Origin: Selenomonas sp.
GTDB lineage: Bacteria > Bacillota_C > Negativicutes > Selenomonadales > Selenomonadaceae
Assembly (NCBI RefSeq): GCF_024699275.1
Contig: NZ_JAILPX010000026.1
Location: 1-64,000 of the forward strand
Reading direction: 5' to 3'
DNA: 64,000 bases
In this document: positions 25,672-34,380 of the stretch, piece after piece
Layout of the letters: each line of letters opens with the position of its first letter
Numbering within the stretch: position 1 is the stretch's first letter
The notes under the pieces: generated by a model
What the model saw: the letters and a program-made list of their open reading frames with translations, nothing else
Told to the model about the DNA's origin: nothing
The model's database searches: none
Made by a program: the position numbers and the translations under genes

Positions 25672-26670
25672 TCACTGGCCTTTTCGCCCATGATACAAGC
25701 ACCATGGCTCCTCAGCCATGTAATCTCCGCCATGGTAATAAGCCGCCCGTGCCCGGCAGCCACCGCAAATCCCTTTATAATTGCAGGTTCCACAACCACC
25801 GCTGTATTCCAGTGTCCGCAGTTTCTTCAATACTTCATTGTCATTCCATATTTCATCAAAGGGCGTATCATGCACATCTCCCAGTTCCATATTGAGATAG
25901 GCACAGGGCTGAACCTTCCCCCGGGGACTGATGATACAATAGGAAAGCCCTGCCAAACAGCCACGGTGGAACCTGGTCTTAATCCCCAGCTGATCGGCAA
26001 TGCGCAAAAACTGCGGCGCACAGGTAGGTTTTAGTTCGATATCCACTTCCTGCTGCTTCTTCATGATACGCGTCAACACATCTTCATACTGCTCCGCCCG
26101 CAGGGATTCTTCCTCAATGGTCTTGGCCCTGCCGGTGGGTACCAGGAAAAAGAAATGATGGGCTTTTGCGCCGATTTCCACGGCAAAATCCGTCATGGCC
26201 TCCAACTCATGCTGATTCCAATCCATCACCGTCGTATGGATCTGGAAGGGCAAGCCCACTTCCCGACAGTTCTTCATGCCCTGCACAGCACCTTCCCAGC
26301 CGCCGGGGAAAGAACGAAACTTATCATGCTTGTCCTTATCCAATGAATCGAGAGAAATCCCCATCCCCTTGGCTCCAGCTTCCTTCAATGCTTTAGCCAT
26401 TTCCAGGGTAATCAATGTCCCATTGGTGCCAAATACGGGAATCAGATGCAGGTCTGCTGCATATTTCACCAGCTCCACGATATCGGGACGAGTAAGGGGC
26501 TCGCCACCGGAAAAGATCATGATTTTGAACCCAGCCTTGGCAATCTCCCGCAGAAGCTTCTTGGCTTCTTCCGTGGAGAGCTCGTCCTCAGCCTTGCAGC
26601 CCGCATCCCGATAGCAATGAGCACAATACATATTACAATTATTCGTGGTATTCCAGGATACAATCTTCAT
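25672..26670 (-). CDS. Radical SAM/SPASM protein, NirJ2 (AhbD-like) type
   Basis: Radical SAM protein of 332 residues of the group named NirJ2, related to AhbD, which makes haem from Fe-coproporphyrin III, and to haem d1 NirJ. It has CNMYCAHC (CX3CX2C) at the N-terminus, FSGGEPLTRPD, and a SPASM-type C-terminus with CIISPRGKVQPCAYLNMELGD followed by CGTCNYKGICGGCRARA. It lies 12 bases downstream of its NirJ1 partner. The precise reaction in this host is not fixed by sequence; the siroheme decarboxylases AhbA/AhbB are absent from this window. Confidence 0.83.
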   Translation of the reverse strand: MKIVSWNTTNNCNMYCAHCYRDAGCKAEDELSTEEAKKLLREIAKAGFKIMIFSGGEPLTRPDIVELVKYAADLHLIPVFGTNGTLITLEMAKALKEAGAKGMGISLDSLDKDKHDKFRSFPGGWEGAVQGMKNCREVGLPFQIHTTVMDWNQHELEAMTDFAVEIGAKAHHFFFLVPTGRAKTIEEESLRAEQYEDVLTRIMKKQQEVDIELKPTCAPQFLRIADQLGIKTRFHRGCLAGLSYCIISPRGKVQPCAYLNMELGDVHDTPFDEIWNDNEVLKKLRTLEYSGGCGTCNYKGICGGCRARAAYYHGGDYMAEEPWCLYHGRKGQ

Positions 26671-26682
26671 CTCATGCCCTCC

Positions 26683-27864
26683 TTACTTAATGCCGATTTC
26701 TTCGTCAGTCAAATAACAGGAGGGGTCAGATTCCCAGAAATCGCCCGTAACGGCTTCTGCCCGCGTACGGAAGTTGCCGTTGCAATTTTCCAGGAACTTA
26801 CATTGTGCACAACGCCCCTTCAATAGATGCTTGCGGTCTTTAAGGCCTGCCAGGATGGGGCTCACACTGACATCGGTCCAGATATCCCCAAACTTCCGTT
26901 CCCGCACGTTGCCGAAGGTATGATGCTGAGTGAACTGATCAGGATGCACATAGCCCAAGGGATCCACTTCCCCAAAGGCAATGCCGGAACGATTGCCGCC
27001 ATTCATGGAAATATACTTCTTAATCTGGGCTGCCGTTTCATCCCGGCCTTCAGCCAATGCTTTAAGATACATATATACGCCATCACAGTGGTTGTCCACC
27101 GTAAGGATTTCCTTTTCCAAGCCACGCTCTTCGAAATCACGGGTGCGGCGGATAATGATGTCCATGGCCCTGCGGGATTCTTCCGGTGTCACGTCCTGGT
27201 TTACCATCTTTTCGCCACGACCAGAATAAACCAGGTGATAGAAACAAACCCGGTTGATGCCTTTTTCTTCAATAAAATCAAAGATATTATCCAGTTCCTG
27301 GATATTATGGTGATTGATGGTAAAGCGCAGGCCCACTCGCTGACCTACAGCCACGCAGTTCTGAATGCCCTCCATGGCCTTTTCATAAGCACCTTCCACG
27401 CCCCGGAACTTATCATTGACATCTTTCAGGCCATCCAGGGAAATCCCCACATACCCCACACCAATATCCTTGATACGCTGTGCCACTTCCCTGGTAATCA
27501 AAGTACCATTGGTGGAAAGGGTGGGCCGCACCCCCTTTTCCTGGGCATAGGCAGCCAGTTCGAAGAAATCTGGTCGAATCAGTGGCTCACCACCGGAGAA
27601 CAGCAATACCGGCACATGGAAATCCGCCAGGTCATCGATAAATTTCTTAGCTTCCTCCGTGGTCAGCTCATTCTTGTACTTTTGGGCATCCGACTGCATA
27701 TAACAATGCATACATTTAAGGTTGCAGGTCTTGGTGGAATTCCAAACCACCACCGGCCCCATGCCTTCTGCCGCCCCATTTCTCATGGAATGAGCATTTT
27801 TCGTATAGCGCAGATTATCCCCATAATAGTCCCGCGCAAACAACAATTTCGTTACACTAATCAT
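26683..27864 (-). CDS. Radical SAM/SPASM protein, NirJ1 (AhbC-like) type
   Basis: Radical SAM protein of 393 residues. The conserved opening VTKLLFARDYYGDNLRY, then VVWNSTKTCNLKCMHCY with the CX3CX2C motif, LLFSGGEPLIRPDF and a C-terminal cysteine cluster (CAQCKFLENC) match the NirJ1 group. AhbC relatives remove acetate side chains from didecarboxysiroheme. Start at 27864 follows AGGAGAAGG; an upstream in-frame ATG precedes that site. A TetR-type regulator lies just upstream in the same direction (28508-27909) and may control the pair. Alternative role: modification of a peptide or haem d1-like cofactor. Confidence 0.83.
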   Translation of the reverse strand: MISVTKLLFARDYYGDNLRYTKNAHSMRNGAAEGMGPVVVWNSTKTCNLKCMHCYMQSDAQKYKNELTTEEAKKFIDDLADFHVPVLLFSGGEPLIRPDFFELAAYAQEKGVRPTLSTNGTLITREVAQRIKDIGVGYVGISLDGLKDVNDKFRGVEGAYEKAMEGIQNCVAVGQRVGLRFTINHHNIQELDNIFDFIEEKGINRVCFYHLVYSGRGEKMVNQDVTPEESRRAMDIIIRRTRDFEERGLEKEILTVDNHCDGVYMYLKALAEGRDETAAQIKKYISMNGGNRSGIAFGEVDPLGYVHPDQFTQHHTFGNVRERKFGDIWTDVSVSPILAGLKDRKHLLKGRCAQCKFLENCNGNFRTRAEAVTGDFWESDPSCYLTDEEIGIK

Positions 27865-27908
27865 CTTATTCCTTCTCCTAAAACACAATACACAAATCCT
27901 GCATCTGA

Positions 27909-28508
27909 TTACGCCTTAATCCCATCCAGCAACAACTTCATCTTCATCGCCACATTTTCCTGAAAGGATATTTCCAATTTACTGAAAGCCGTGGCCTGAT
28001 AAATGGAGTGAAACATCTCGGTAATCAACTCAGCAGGCACATCCTTGCGTACCTCTCCCTTGTCCTGTCCCTCTTTCAATATTTTCTCAAACAGGGGCTT
28101 AAATCCCGGAGTCGGCACGGTCTTATGCTCCGCAACGTTTTCCGGAACACCCGAATGATCTGCCGCAGCCAAAAACAGGGGCATGACATAACGGTTCTCA
28201 TCCAGAAATTTAGCCATAAGCATACAGGCTTTATAAAGGATTTCACAACTGGGACGCTCTTCTGCCTGCAAATCCCTGACCTGGGTATTAACCTCTTTCA
28301 CCAAGCGGCCCAAAAGCTGCACCAACAACTCTTCCTTGGATTGAAAGTAATTGTAAAAGGTGCCTGTGCCCAAATCTGCCCCATTCATAATGTCCGCAAT
28401 GGAAGCTTCACGAAAACCTTTCTTGCTGAATACCACTACTGCTGCATCCAGGATTGCCTGCCGGGACAACATTTTCTTACGTTCCCGACGCCCCATTTTC
28501 TCTTCCAT
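27909..28508 (-). CDS. TetR/AcrR family transcriptional regulator
   Basis: 199 residues. The N-terminal domain has the TetR helix-turn-helix: RQAILDAAVVVFSKKGFREASIADIMNGADLGTGTFYNYFQSKEELL (split here only for recognition; the pattern is the FYNYFQSKEEL block). The C-terminal ligand domain has no close match I can name. It is divergent from dcuC and lies 44 bases upstream of nirJ1, so it may regulate either or both. The 269-base gap upstream is AT-rich and probably holds both promoters; no clear palindrome stands out. Confidence 0.87.
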   Translation of the reverse strand: MEEKMGRRERKKMLSRQAILDAAVVVFSKKGFREASIADIMNGADLGTGTFYNYFQSKEELLVQLLGRLVKEVNTQVRDLQAEERPSCEILYKACMLMAKFLDENRYVMPLFLAAADHSGVPENVAEHKTVPTPGFKPLFEKILKEGQDKGEVRKDVPAELITEMFHSIYQATAFSKLEISFQENVAMKMKLLLDGIKA

Positions 28509-28777
28509 AATTGCATCGCCCCGTTTCTGTGCATTTCATTCTGTTTTCTATTATATCGGAAAAATGTATCCATGAAAAGAGAAAAATGAATTTGATTCAT
28601 ATTTTATAGCCGTCTACTGCGGGAAAATCGCACTTGCGGCCAGCAAAAAGATACTGTATGATAGTTAGGTATTATTATTCATTATTTTATAATAAACTAA
28701 AATAATACAATATTATATTGGCAGCGTACACTTTACCAAAGCGGATTGTAAAGTTGCCAATCATGGAGGTATCTTTT

Positions 28778-30163
28778 ATGTTAGGTCTTCTTATCGCCAT
28801 CATCGTGGTGGCCTGGGTAGCCCGCTTCGTACTGAAAAAGTACCCTGCCCAGCCTGTACTCTTTACTGCCGGCATCGTCATGATGGTATTGACTCTAGTC
28901 TTTGGTCTGGGCGAAATCCTGCCCGCCAAACAATCTACCGGTTCTCCCTGGCTGGATATCATCCAGTCCATCAGTCTGGCCTTTAGCAGCCGCGCTGCAA
29001 AACTGGGTATGATCATCATGCTGATTGGCGGTTTTTCCAAGTATATGGATTGCATCGGAGCCAGCACATCTCTGGTACGCATCGCCATCAAGCCCTTGAA
29101 GAAACTGGGCCATCCCTATATGGTCCTGGCCTTGACGTCCATTCTGGGCAATTTCCTGGCCATGTTTATCAGCTCTGCTTCGGGCTTTGGTCTTCTGCTC
29201 ATGGTTACCATGTATCCCGTACTGGTACGCCTGGGGGTCAGCCGTATTGCTGCCTGTGCTGTAATTGCTACCACTTCCGCCCCTGGCTGGGGACCGGCTG
29301 GTGCTGACAATATCTTTGCCGCAGAACTTATCGGTATGGAAATCGTCCCCTACTTTATGCAATATCAGGTACCTGTTGGTCTTTGCACCATAATCGCTCT
29401 GGCTGTTTCCCATTTCTTTGTCCAGCGCTATCTGGATGCCAAGAGTCCCGACGAAATGGCAGGCAGAGATGTATCCGCAGCTGTTACGGAAGAGCAGGCT
29501 AAAGCGCAGGAAACACCGGATGTCCCGTCCTTCTATGCTTTACTGCCCACACTCCCCCTGCTGCTGGTACTGTTCTTCGGCCTTAGTGAAAACACTGGCA
29601 TCAAGATGGATATCAGTCTGGCCACGCTCATCAGTATCTTCCTGACCATGTTCATTGAATTCCTGCGTCACCGCAACGGCCTCAAGGCCTGCAAGGATAT
29701 CGGTGCATTCTGGAACGGCATGGGCCTGCAGATGGCCACAGTGGTAACACTGGTCGTAGCCGCAGAAACTTTTTCCAAAGGGCTCATTTCCCTGGGCGCC
29801 ATCGACACCCTGATTCAAAGCGCCCAAAATGCTGGCCTTGGCGGCATCGGCATGATGTTCGTCTTCGTCAGCATCATCATCGCTGCCACGCTCATTACCG
29901 GCAGCGGCAATGCCACCTTCTTTGCCTTCGTACCGCTGGCACCAAAAGTGGCCGCCCTCTCGGGCATTGCTCCGGTACTGCTGGTTCTGCCCATGAACTT
30001 CGTATCCAACCTGGCCCGATCCCTTTCCCCAATCGCCGCTGTCATGATTGTCGTAGCCGGAGCAGCCGGCCTGTCTCCCATGGATCTGGCCAAGCGAACC
30101 TTCATTCCGGTTGCTGTGGCAACGGTGGTCAATATCGCTGTAACCCTGATTTTGTTCTTCTAA
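28778..30163 (+). CDS. dcuC: DcuC-type anaerobic C4-dicarboxylate transporter
   Basis: About 461 residues with around twelve hydrophobic helices. It matches the DcuC family (fumarate, succinate, malate exchange in anaerobes): LGLLIAIIVVAWVARFVLKKYP at the start, the MLIGGFSKYMDCIGASTSLVRI block, CAVIATTSAPGWGPAGADNIFAA, and FVSIIIAATLITGSGNATFFAFVPLAP. The ATG at 28778 lies eight bases after GGAGG; upstream in-frame starts precede that site. In a fumarate- or succinate-forming fermenter it may export succinate. Its 3' end lies about 55 bases before the TPP riboswitch of thiM. Confidence 0.9.
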   Translation: MLGLLIAIIVVAWVARFVLKKYPAQPVLFTAGIVMMVLTLVFGLGEILPAKQSTGSPWLDIIQSISLAFSSRAAKLGMIIMLIGGFSKYMDCIGASTSLVRIAIKPLKKLGHPYMVLALTSILGNFLAMFISSASGFGLLLMVTMYPVLVRLGVSRIAACAVIATTSAPGWGPAGADNIFAAELIGMEIVPYFMQYQVPVGLCTIIALAVSHFFVQRYLDAKSPDEMAGRDVSAAVTEEQAKAQETPDVPSFYALLPTLPLLLVLFFGLSENTGIKMDISLATLISIFLTMFIEFLRHRNGLKACKDIGAFWNGMGLQMATVVTLVVAAETFSKGLISLGAIDTLIQSAQNAGLGGIGMMFVFVSIIIAATLITGSGNATFFAFVPLAPKVAALSGIAPVLLVLPMNFVSNLARSLSPIAAVMIVVAGAAGLSPMDLAKRTFIPVAVATVVNIAVTLILFF

Positions 30164-30218
30164 GAATCATTGACAAAATGCATACAAGGGTTTAGAGTAA
30201 AAAAAGATAATCAAATAT

Positions 30219-30297
30219 ACGGGAGCCCGCAGACGGGCTGAGAGGAAGTTTTTCACTTCGACCGCACCTGATTTGGATAATGCCAACGTAGGGAATT
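30219..30297 (+). promoter_or_regulatory. TPP riboswitch (THI element) controlling thiMED
   Basis: THI core visible as ACGGGAGCCCGCAGACGG, GGCTGAGAGG, GACCGCACCTGAT and GGATAATGCCAACGTAGGGA. It precedes a terminator and the thiM-thiE-thiD operon. This is the second TPP riboswitch of the window. Confidence 0.96.
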
Positions 30298-30316
30298 AGG
30301 AATAACGAAATTCAAG

Positions 30317-30345
30317 GACTATCCAATATTTTGGATAGTCTTTTT
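30317..30345 (+). terminator. Terminator of the thiMED riboswitch
   Basis: GACTATCCAA and TTGGATAGTC pair across a 4-base loop, followed by TTTTT. It lies 20 bases past the aptamer and before the thiM ribosome site. Confidence 0.9.
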
Positions 30346-30382
30346 GTTTGCCCCTTTCCCTCCAGCTAAAGGAGGAACCATT

Positions 30383-31207
30383 ATGCAGATATTCAACAGC
30401 TGGGAAAATATTCGCCGAAAAAAACCATTGATTCACCACATCACCAATTATGTTACCGTCAACGATGTGGCGAATGTCACATTAGCCTGCGGAGCCAGTC
30501 CCATCATGGCCGACGATTTGGGTGAAGTGGCCGAAATAACGGCTCTGGCTCAAGGTCTTTGCCTGAACATCGGTACCCTTAATCAGCGTACCATCCCCGC
30601 TATGCTGAAGGCTGCTCAAAAAGCCGACGAACTTAATCACCCCATCGTCCTGGATCCTGTAGGCGCAGGCGCTACTGTCTTACGCACCAAAACAGCCCAC
30701 GATATCCTGCAAGCTGTTCCCATAACCTGTGTGCGAGGCAACATATCCGAAATCAAGGCTCTCGTGAAGGGTTCCGGAAATACCCAGGGTGTCGATGCCG
30801 CTCCCGCAGACAGAATCAGCACCGAAAATCTTACCACCGCCTGTACATTTGCCAAACAAGCTGCCGCCATGCTAAAAACCACAATTGCCATTACCGGTGC
30901 CATTGATTTAGTAGCCGACCAAAATATTTGTTATGTTATTCGCAACGGTCGCCCCGAAATGAGCAGGGTTACCGGCACCGGCTGTCAATGCTCAGCGATT
31001 ACTGCCGCCTGCATTGCCGCCAATCCAGACGAACCGCTTGCTGCCGCTGCAACTGCTGTAATGGCCATGGGACTGGCAGGAGAGCTTGCCTACGAAAATC
31101 TGCGCCCCAAAGAGGGAAATGCCACTTACCGCAACCGTATCATCGATACCCTTTGCCGCTTGACCGCTGACGACTTGAAAAAAGGAGCCAAATATGAAAT
31201 CCGCTAA
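30383..31207 (+). CDS. thiM: Hydroxyethylthiazole kinase
   Basis: Salvage kinase that phosphorylates 4-methyl-5-(2-hydroxyethyl)thiazole. 274 residues. Seen: PLIHHITNYVTVNDVANVTLACGASPIMADD, VLDPVGAGAT, VRGNISEI, AITGAIDLV and the catalytic GTGCQCSAITAA. The cysteine in GTGCQCS is as in the family. Start at 30383 follows AAAGGAGG by seven bases. It overlaps thiE by 14 bases. Regulated by the TPP riboswitch upstream. Confidence 0.95.
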   Translation: MQIFNSWENIRRKKPLIHHITNYVTVNDVANVTLACGASPIMADDLGEVAEITALAQGLCLNIGTLNQRTIPAMLKAAQKADELNHPIVLDPVGAGATVLRTKTAHDILQAVPITCVRGNISEIKALVKGSGNTQGVDAAPADRISTENLTTACTFAKQAAAMLKTTIAITGAIDLVADQNICYVIRNGRPEMSRVTGTGCQCSAITAACIAANPDEPLAAAATAVMAMGLAGELAYENLRPKEGNATYRNRIIDTLCRLTADDLKKGAKYEIR

Positions 31208-31832
31208 TATCGAAGCAAAAGCTTTAGCACTTTATGCCGTCACCGACAGGCGTTGGTTAAAAGGAGCTTCTCTTGCCAGCGCTGTAGAAAAAGCCCTGCA
31301 GGGGGGCATAACCTGCCTGCAGCTGCGGGAAAAGAACCTTCCCTATGAGGAGTTGCTGGCCACTGCACAGCAGTTAAAAAAGCTGTGCCAGCAATACCAT
31401 GTCCCCTTTATCATCGATGATAACCTGGAAATCGCCTTGGCCTGCGATGCAGATGGTCTCCATATCGGACAAAAGGATATGCCCGCCGCCCAGGCCCGTA
31501 AACTCCTGGGACCAAATAAAATTCTGGGCGTATCGGCACAAACGGTAGAACAGGCCATTACCGCCTGCAGGGATGGCGCAGATTATCTGGGGGTAGGCGC
31601 TGTATTCCCCACAGGCACCAAAACAGATGCTGTCGTTGTGTCGCCCAGCACATTGAAAGCCATCACCACGGCTGTAGATATTCCTGTAGTGGCCATTGGC
31701 GGCATAACCGCAGCCAACATTTCCCAATTGCAGAACACCGGTATTGCCGGCGCCGCGGTAGTGTCCGCTATCTTTGCCCAGAAAAATATACAACGAGCTG
31801 TTGCAGATTTACAAAGGAGTCTTATTCTATGA
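31194..31832 (+). CDS. thiE: Thiamine phosphate synthase
   Basis: Joins HMP-diphosphate and thiazole phosphate into thiamine phosphate. 212 residues, TIM barrel. The family pattern LYAVTDRRWL, CLQLREKN, DDNLEIALACDADGLHIGQKDM, LGVSAQT, YLGVGAVFPTGTKTDA and VAIGGITAANI is complete. It is translationally coupled on both sides: 14-base overlap with thiM and 4-base overlap with thiD. Confidence 0.96.
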   Translation: MKSANIEAKALALYAVTDRRWLKGASLASAVEKALQGGITCLQLREKNLPYEELLATAQQLKKLCQQYHVPFIIDDNLEIALACDADGLHIGQKDMPAAQARKLLGPNKILGVSAQTVEQAITACRDGADYLGVGAVFPTGTKTDAVVVSPSTLKAITTAVDIPVVAIGGITAANISQLQNTGIAGAAVVSAIFAQKNIQRAVADLQRSLIL

Positions 31833-32623
31833 AAACCTTTACCCTGCCCACTGTCCTGACCATTGCTGGCAGCGATGCCAGCGGTGGCGCCGGCATCCAG
31901 GCAGACCTCAAAACCATGCTGGCCAATGGTATCTATGGCATGAGCGCCATCACGGCCCTTACCGCCCAAAACACCACCGGCGTCGCAGCCATAGCCCGAA
32001 CTGCCCCCGATTTCCTGGCAGCTCAATTGGACAGCGTATTTACGGATATCTTCCCGGATGCCATCAAAACAGGAATGGTCTTTGACTATGAACTGATTGA
32101 CATCATCGTCCAAAAACTCAAACACTACCAAGCCAAAAACATCGTCGTGGATCCCGTAATGGTAGCCACCAGTGGTGCAAGGCTGTTAAACGAAGATGCC
32201 ATCAGCGCCTTAAAGGAAAAACTATTTCCTCTGGCGACTGTAATCACCCCCAACCTGCTGGAGGCTGAAGCGCTGACCGGAAGAAAAATCGCCAGTCATG
32301 CCGAAATGATAACCGCTGCCCAAAAACTTTATGAAACCTACGGCTGTAGTGTTCTCTGCAAAGGCGGCCATAACCTGCAGGATGCTGACGATTTACTCTA
32401 CACCTCAGCAGGCCCCCTATGGTTAAAGGGCGAACACATCGACAATCCCAACACCCACGGCACGGGTTGTACCCTGTCCAGTGCCATTGCCAGCCAGCTT
32501 GCCAAAGGAGCACCGCTGGACACGGCTGTCCAACAGGCAAAAGCCTATATCACCGGTGCCCTAAAGGCCAATCTCAATCTAGGTCATGGAGCTGGTCCCC
32601 TCCACCATGGCTGGAATATGTAA
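31829..32623 (+). CDS. thiD: Bifunctional HMP kinase / HMP-phosphate kinase
   Basis: Phosphorylates hydroxymethylpyrimidine twice to give HMP-PP. 264 residues of the ribokinase fold. Evidence: VLTIAGSDASGGAGIQADLKTM at the N-terminus, IVVDPVMVATSGARLL, TPNLLEAEALTG, CKGGHNL and the DNPNTHGTGCTLSSAIASQLA motif with the catalytic GTGC. It overlaps thiE by four bases and ends the operon at a strong bidirectional terminator. Confidence 0.96.
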   Translation: MKTFTLPTVLTIAGSDASGGAGIQADLKTMLANGIYGMSAITALTAQNTTGVAAIARTAPDFLAAQLDSVFTDIFPDAIKTGMVFDYELIDIIVQKLKHYQAKNIVVDPVMVATSGARLLNEDAISALKEKLFPLATVITPNLLEAEALTGRKIASHAEMITAAQKLYETYGCSVLCKGGHNLQDADDLLYTSAGPLWLKGEHIDNPNTHGTGCTLSSAIASQLAKGAPLDTAVQQAKAYITGALKANLNLGHGAGPLHHGWNM

Positions 32624-32685
32624 ACGAATAAAGCTGGCGATAGAAGAATGTGCCCTCGCATTTTTCTATCGCCAGCTTTATTCGT
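32624..32685. terminator. Bidirectional terminator between thiD and a thioredoxin reductase-like gene
   Basis: A perfect inverted repeat of about 22 bp per arm (ACGAATAAAGCTGGCGATAG and complement) separates two convergent genes. Confidence 0.9.
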
Positions 32686-32691
32686 CCATGT

Positions 32692-33567
32692 TTATTGTTT
32701 TTTTCGCAGATACTTAACCGCCGCCAAGCCAGCTTCTGCCCCTTGATAAACCGCCTTAGCCACCTGCAACAGCCCCCCGGTACAATCTCCGGCAGCAAAG
32801 AGTCCCGGTACATTAGTCGCGCCCCATGCATCGATTTTAATACTATTTCCCGCCAGCTGAACACCAACCTTCTTGGCAATTGCCGTACTGCCAGCCGTTC
32901 CCAAAGCCATAAACACGCCATCAACCTCTTGTTCCGTTCCATTGGCAAAAATAATCTTTTCGACCCGTTCGCCGCCAGCAACGGCGGCTATTTTTTCTGT
33001 CAGCATGGAAACCCCTGCCGGTACATCTGGCAATGATTCGATCCCATTCGTCAGCAGCATAACCCGGGCGGCATGGGGCAAAAGAGCCTGGACTTCATGC
33101 AAAGCATATGGACCTTCCCCTATCACCGCCACCGTTTTTCCACGATAAAAAAAAGCATCACAGGTAGCACAGTAACTTACGCCCTTCCCTTCAAATTCCT
33201 TCATTCCCGGTATTTTCAGCGTCTGCCGGGAGGCTCCCGTAGCCAGAATTACACTGTCTGCCTCCAATACCTGTGTTTTACCCGTAATCTGAAAACCGGT
33301 AAATGTATCATTGAACATCAGACTCAGCAATTCATCTTCCACAAATTCCACACCGATTCTCTTGGCACCTTCTATTCCCTGAGCATAAAGTTCGCCTCCG
33401 GAAATCGGCTCTGCCAGACCATAATAGTTTTCAATCTTTTCTGCCTTATTCAGACCACTTAGAGATACCCCCATACTGAACACCGTAACGTCCACACCAC
33501 TGCGCCTGATATAAAGTGCCGCTGAAACCCCCGCTGGACCAGAACCGATAACCACAACCTTTGCCAT
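32692..33567 (-). CDS. Thioredoxin reductase-like flavoprotein with atypical cofactor site
   Basis: 291-residue FAD protein of the thioredoxin reductase fold. The FAD motif VVVIGSGPAGVSAALYIRR and a redox-active CATC (in GVSYCATCDAFF) are present, and the C-terminal FAAGDCTGGLLQVAKAVYQGA block closes the FAD site. The second nucleotide site keeps GxGxxA (GEGPYA) but the usual HRRxxxR for NADPH is replaced by a segment reading LLTNGIESL. Ferredoxin-linked thioredoxin reductases of clostridia show comparable loss, so the electron donor is probably not NADPH. Start at 33567 follows GGGAG. Convergent with thiD. Confidence 0.85.
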   Translation of the reverse strand: MAKVVVIGSGPAGVSAALYIRRSGVDVTVFSMGVSLSGLNKAEKIENYYGLAEPISGGELYAQGIEGAKRIGVEFVEDELLSLMFNDTFTGFQITGKTQVLEADSVILATGASRQTLKIPGMKEFEGKGVSYCATCDAFFYRGKTVAVIGEGPYALHEVQALLPHAARVMLLTNGIESLPDVPAGVSMLTEKIAAVAGGERVEKIIFANGTEQEVDGVFMALGTAGSTAIAKKVGVQLAGNSIKIDAWGATNVPGLFAAGDCTGGLLQVAKAVYQGAEAGLAAVKYLRKKQ

Positions 33568-33618
33568 GGAAACAACTCCCTTCAAACGATCTTTCCTTTC
33601 ATCTCCACTATAACAAAA

Positions 33619-33644
33619 ACCGGCCCCACCATCTGTGAGCCGGT
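33619..33644 (-). terminator. Terminator of the 33.7-34.0 kb gene
   Basis: ACCGGC pairs with GCCGGT around a 14-base loop, followed leftward by TTTTTG, shortly after the stop codon. Confidence 0.65.
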
Positions 33645-33666
33645 CACTGTTTTGAATATATTTTCT

Positions 33667-33981
33667 TTAATAACTGGGATGCGTCTTTACATAATCCACA
33701 GGTCTGCTCCAGTCCACATGAACCTTCGTTTCATTCCACAAACGCGTCAGGGCTAATTTGAAACATTCCACATTTTCCAAGGGGTCGATTTCCTCCGGGG
33801 TAAAATCCATCAGTGTTTCATGGGGAACGTTAATGCTATGCTTTTCCCCGAGATATTTTTTCGCCAGACTTTTTGCCTCTTCATTCTTGATATGAACGGC
33901 AGCTCTTTTGCTATCCCCATCGTAGTCAATCCAGCCCAAATCACGGCCGAAGCTGATGGCTACGCTAAATTTATTCTCCAT
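33667..33981 (-). CDS. Hypothetical protein, 104 residues
   Basis: A small soluble protein I cannot assign. It starts VAISFGRDLGWIDYDGDSKRAAVHI and contains HIKNEEAKSLAKKYL and TLMDFTPEEIDPLENVECF, with a mixed, fairly acidic composition and no signal peptide or membrane segment. AAAAGGAG eight bases before the ATG and a terminator after its stop make it a likely real, single-gene transcript. Its neighbours are a thioredoxin reductase-like gene and a probable 6S RNA gene, which do not suggest a function. Confidence 0.65.
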   Translation of the reverse strand: MENKFSVAISFGRDLGWIDYDGDSKRAAVHIKNEEAKSLAKKYLGEKHSINVPHETLMDFTPEEIDPLENVECFKLALTRLWNETKVHVDWSRPVDYVKTHPSY

Positions 33982-34106
33982 GGTATTATCTCCTTTTATC
34001 TTCGCTTACTATCTCCAATTATATATGATTTACCCCCGTTTTACAAATCTATTGATAAAGTGCCCAAATTAAATAAATATTTTCAAAAATTTGCATTTGT
34101 CAAGTC

Positions 34107-34135
34107 TTGCACATGTGATTTTTTTGTGCTACTAT
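34107..34135 (+). promoter_or_regulatory. Promoter of the probable 6S RNA
   Basis: TTGCAC (34107-34112) and TACTAT (34130-34135) are separated by 17 bases. The start would fall near 34141, exactly at the 5' end of the closing stem of the RNA. Confidence 0.55.
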
Positions 34136-34140
34136 ACTAA

Positions 34141-34327
34141 CAAAGAAGGATAAGCCTGGGGTGTGCGCGGGCTTTTGGAATGTCCAACCTACATTTTTTA
34201 TAGGGAGCCTGATTTGATTTTGGTGGAAGTTCGCCTCGGCGTCTTGCAGAAGCCAAACTTAGGGCACCCACCTGCTGTCCGCAGGTTTTGGGCATTTAAA
34301 GTAGCGGCAGTTTGGACCCCTTCTTTG
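34141..34327 (+). ncRNA. ssrS: Probable 6S RNA
   Basis: 187-base non-coding RNA candidate in the 399-base gap between two leftward genes. Its ends form a perfect stem (CAAAGAAGG at 34141-34149 and CCTTCTTTG at 34319-34327). A promoter lies just upstream and a terminator just downstream. Inside it has segments resembling bacterial 6S RNA, such as AGGGAGCCTGA and TTAGGGCACCCACCTG, and no open frame. Length and rod-like pairing fit 6S RNA, which binds the housekeeping RNA polymerase. A different structured RNA cannot be excluded by eye. Confidence 0.7.
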
Positions 34328-34364
34328 AAAAGGGATTGCTATCCATGGGTGGCAGTCCCTTTTC
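34327..34364 (+). terminator. Terminator after the probable 6S RNA
   Basis: GAAAAGGGATTGC pairs with GCAGTCCCTTTTC over 13 positions with one G-U pair. The four Us lie within the 3' arm. Confidence 0.6.
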
Positions 34365-34380
34365 ACGTATCTGCTCCCCA

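Noticed and set aside
26827..27963. Long rightward open frame antisense to nirJ1
   Set aside because: No family motif; the leftward radical SAM gene has all its cysteine motifs and a good ribosome site.
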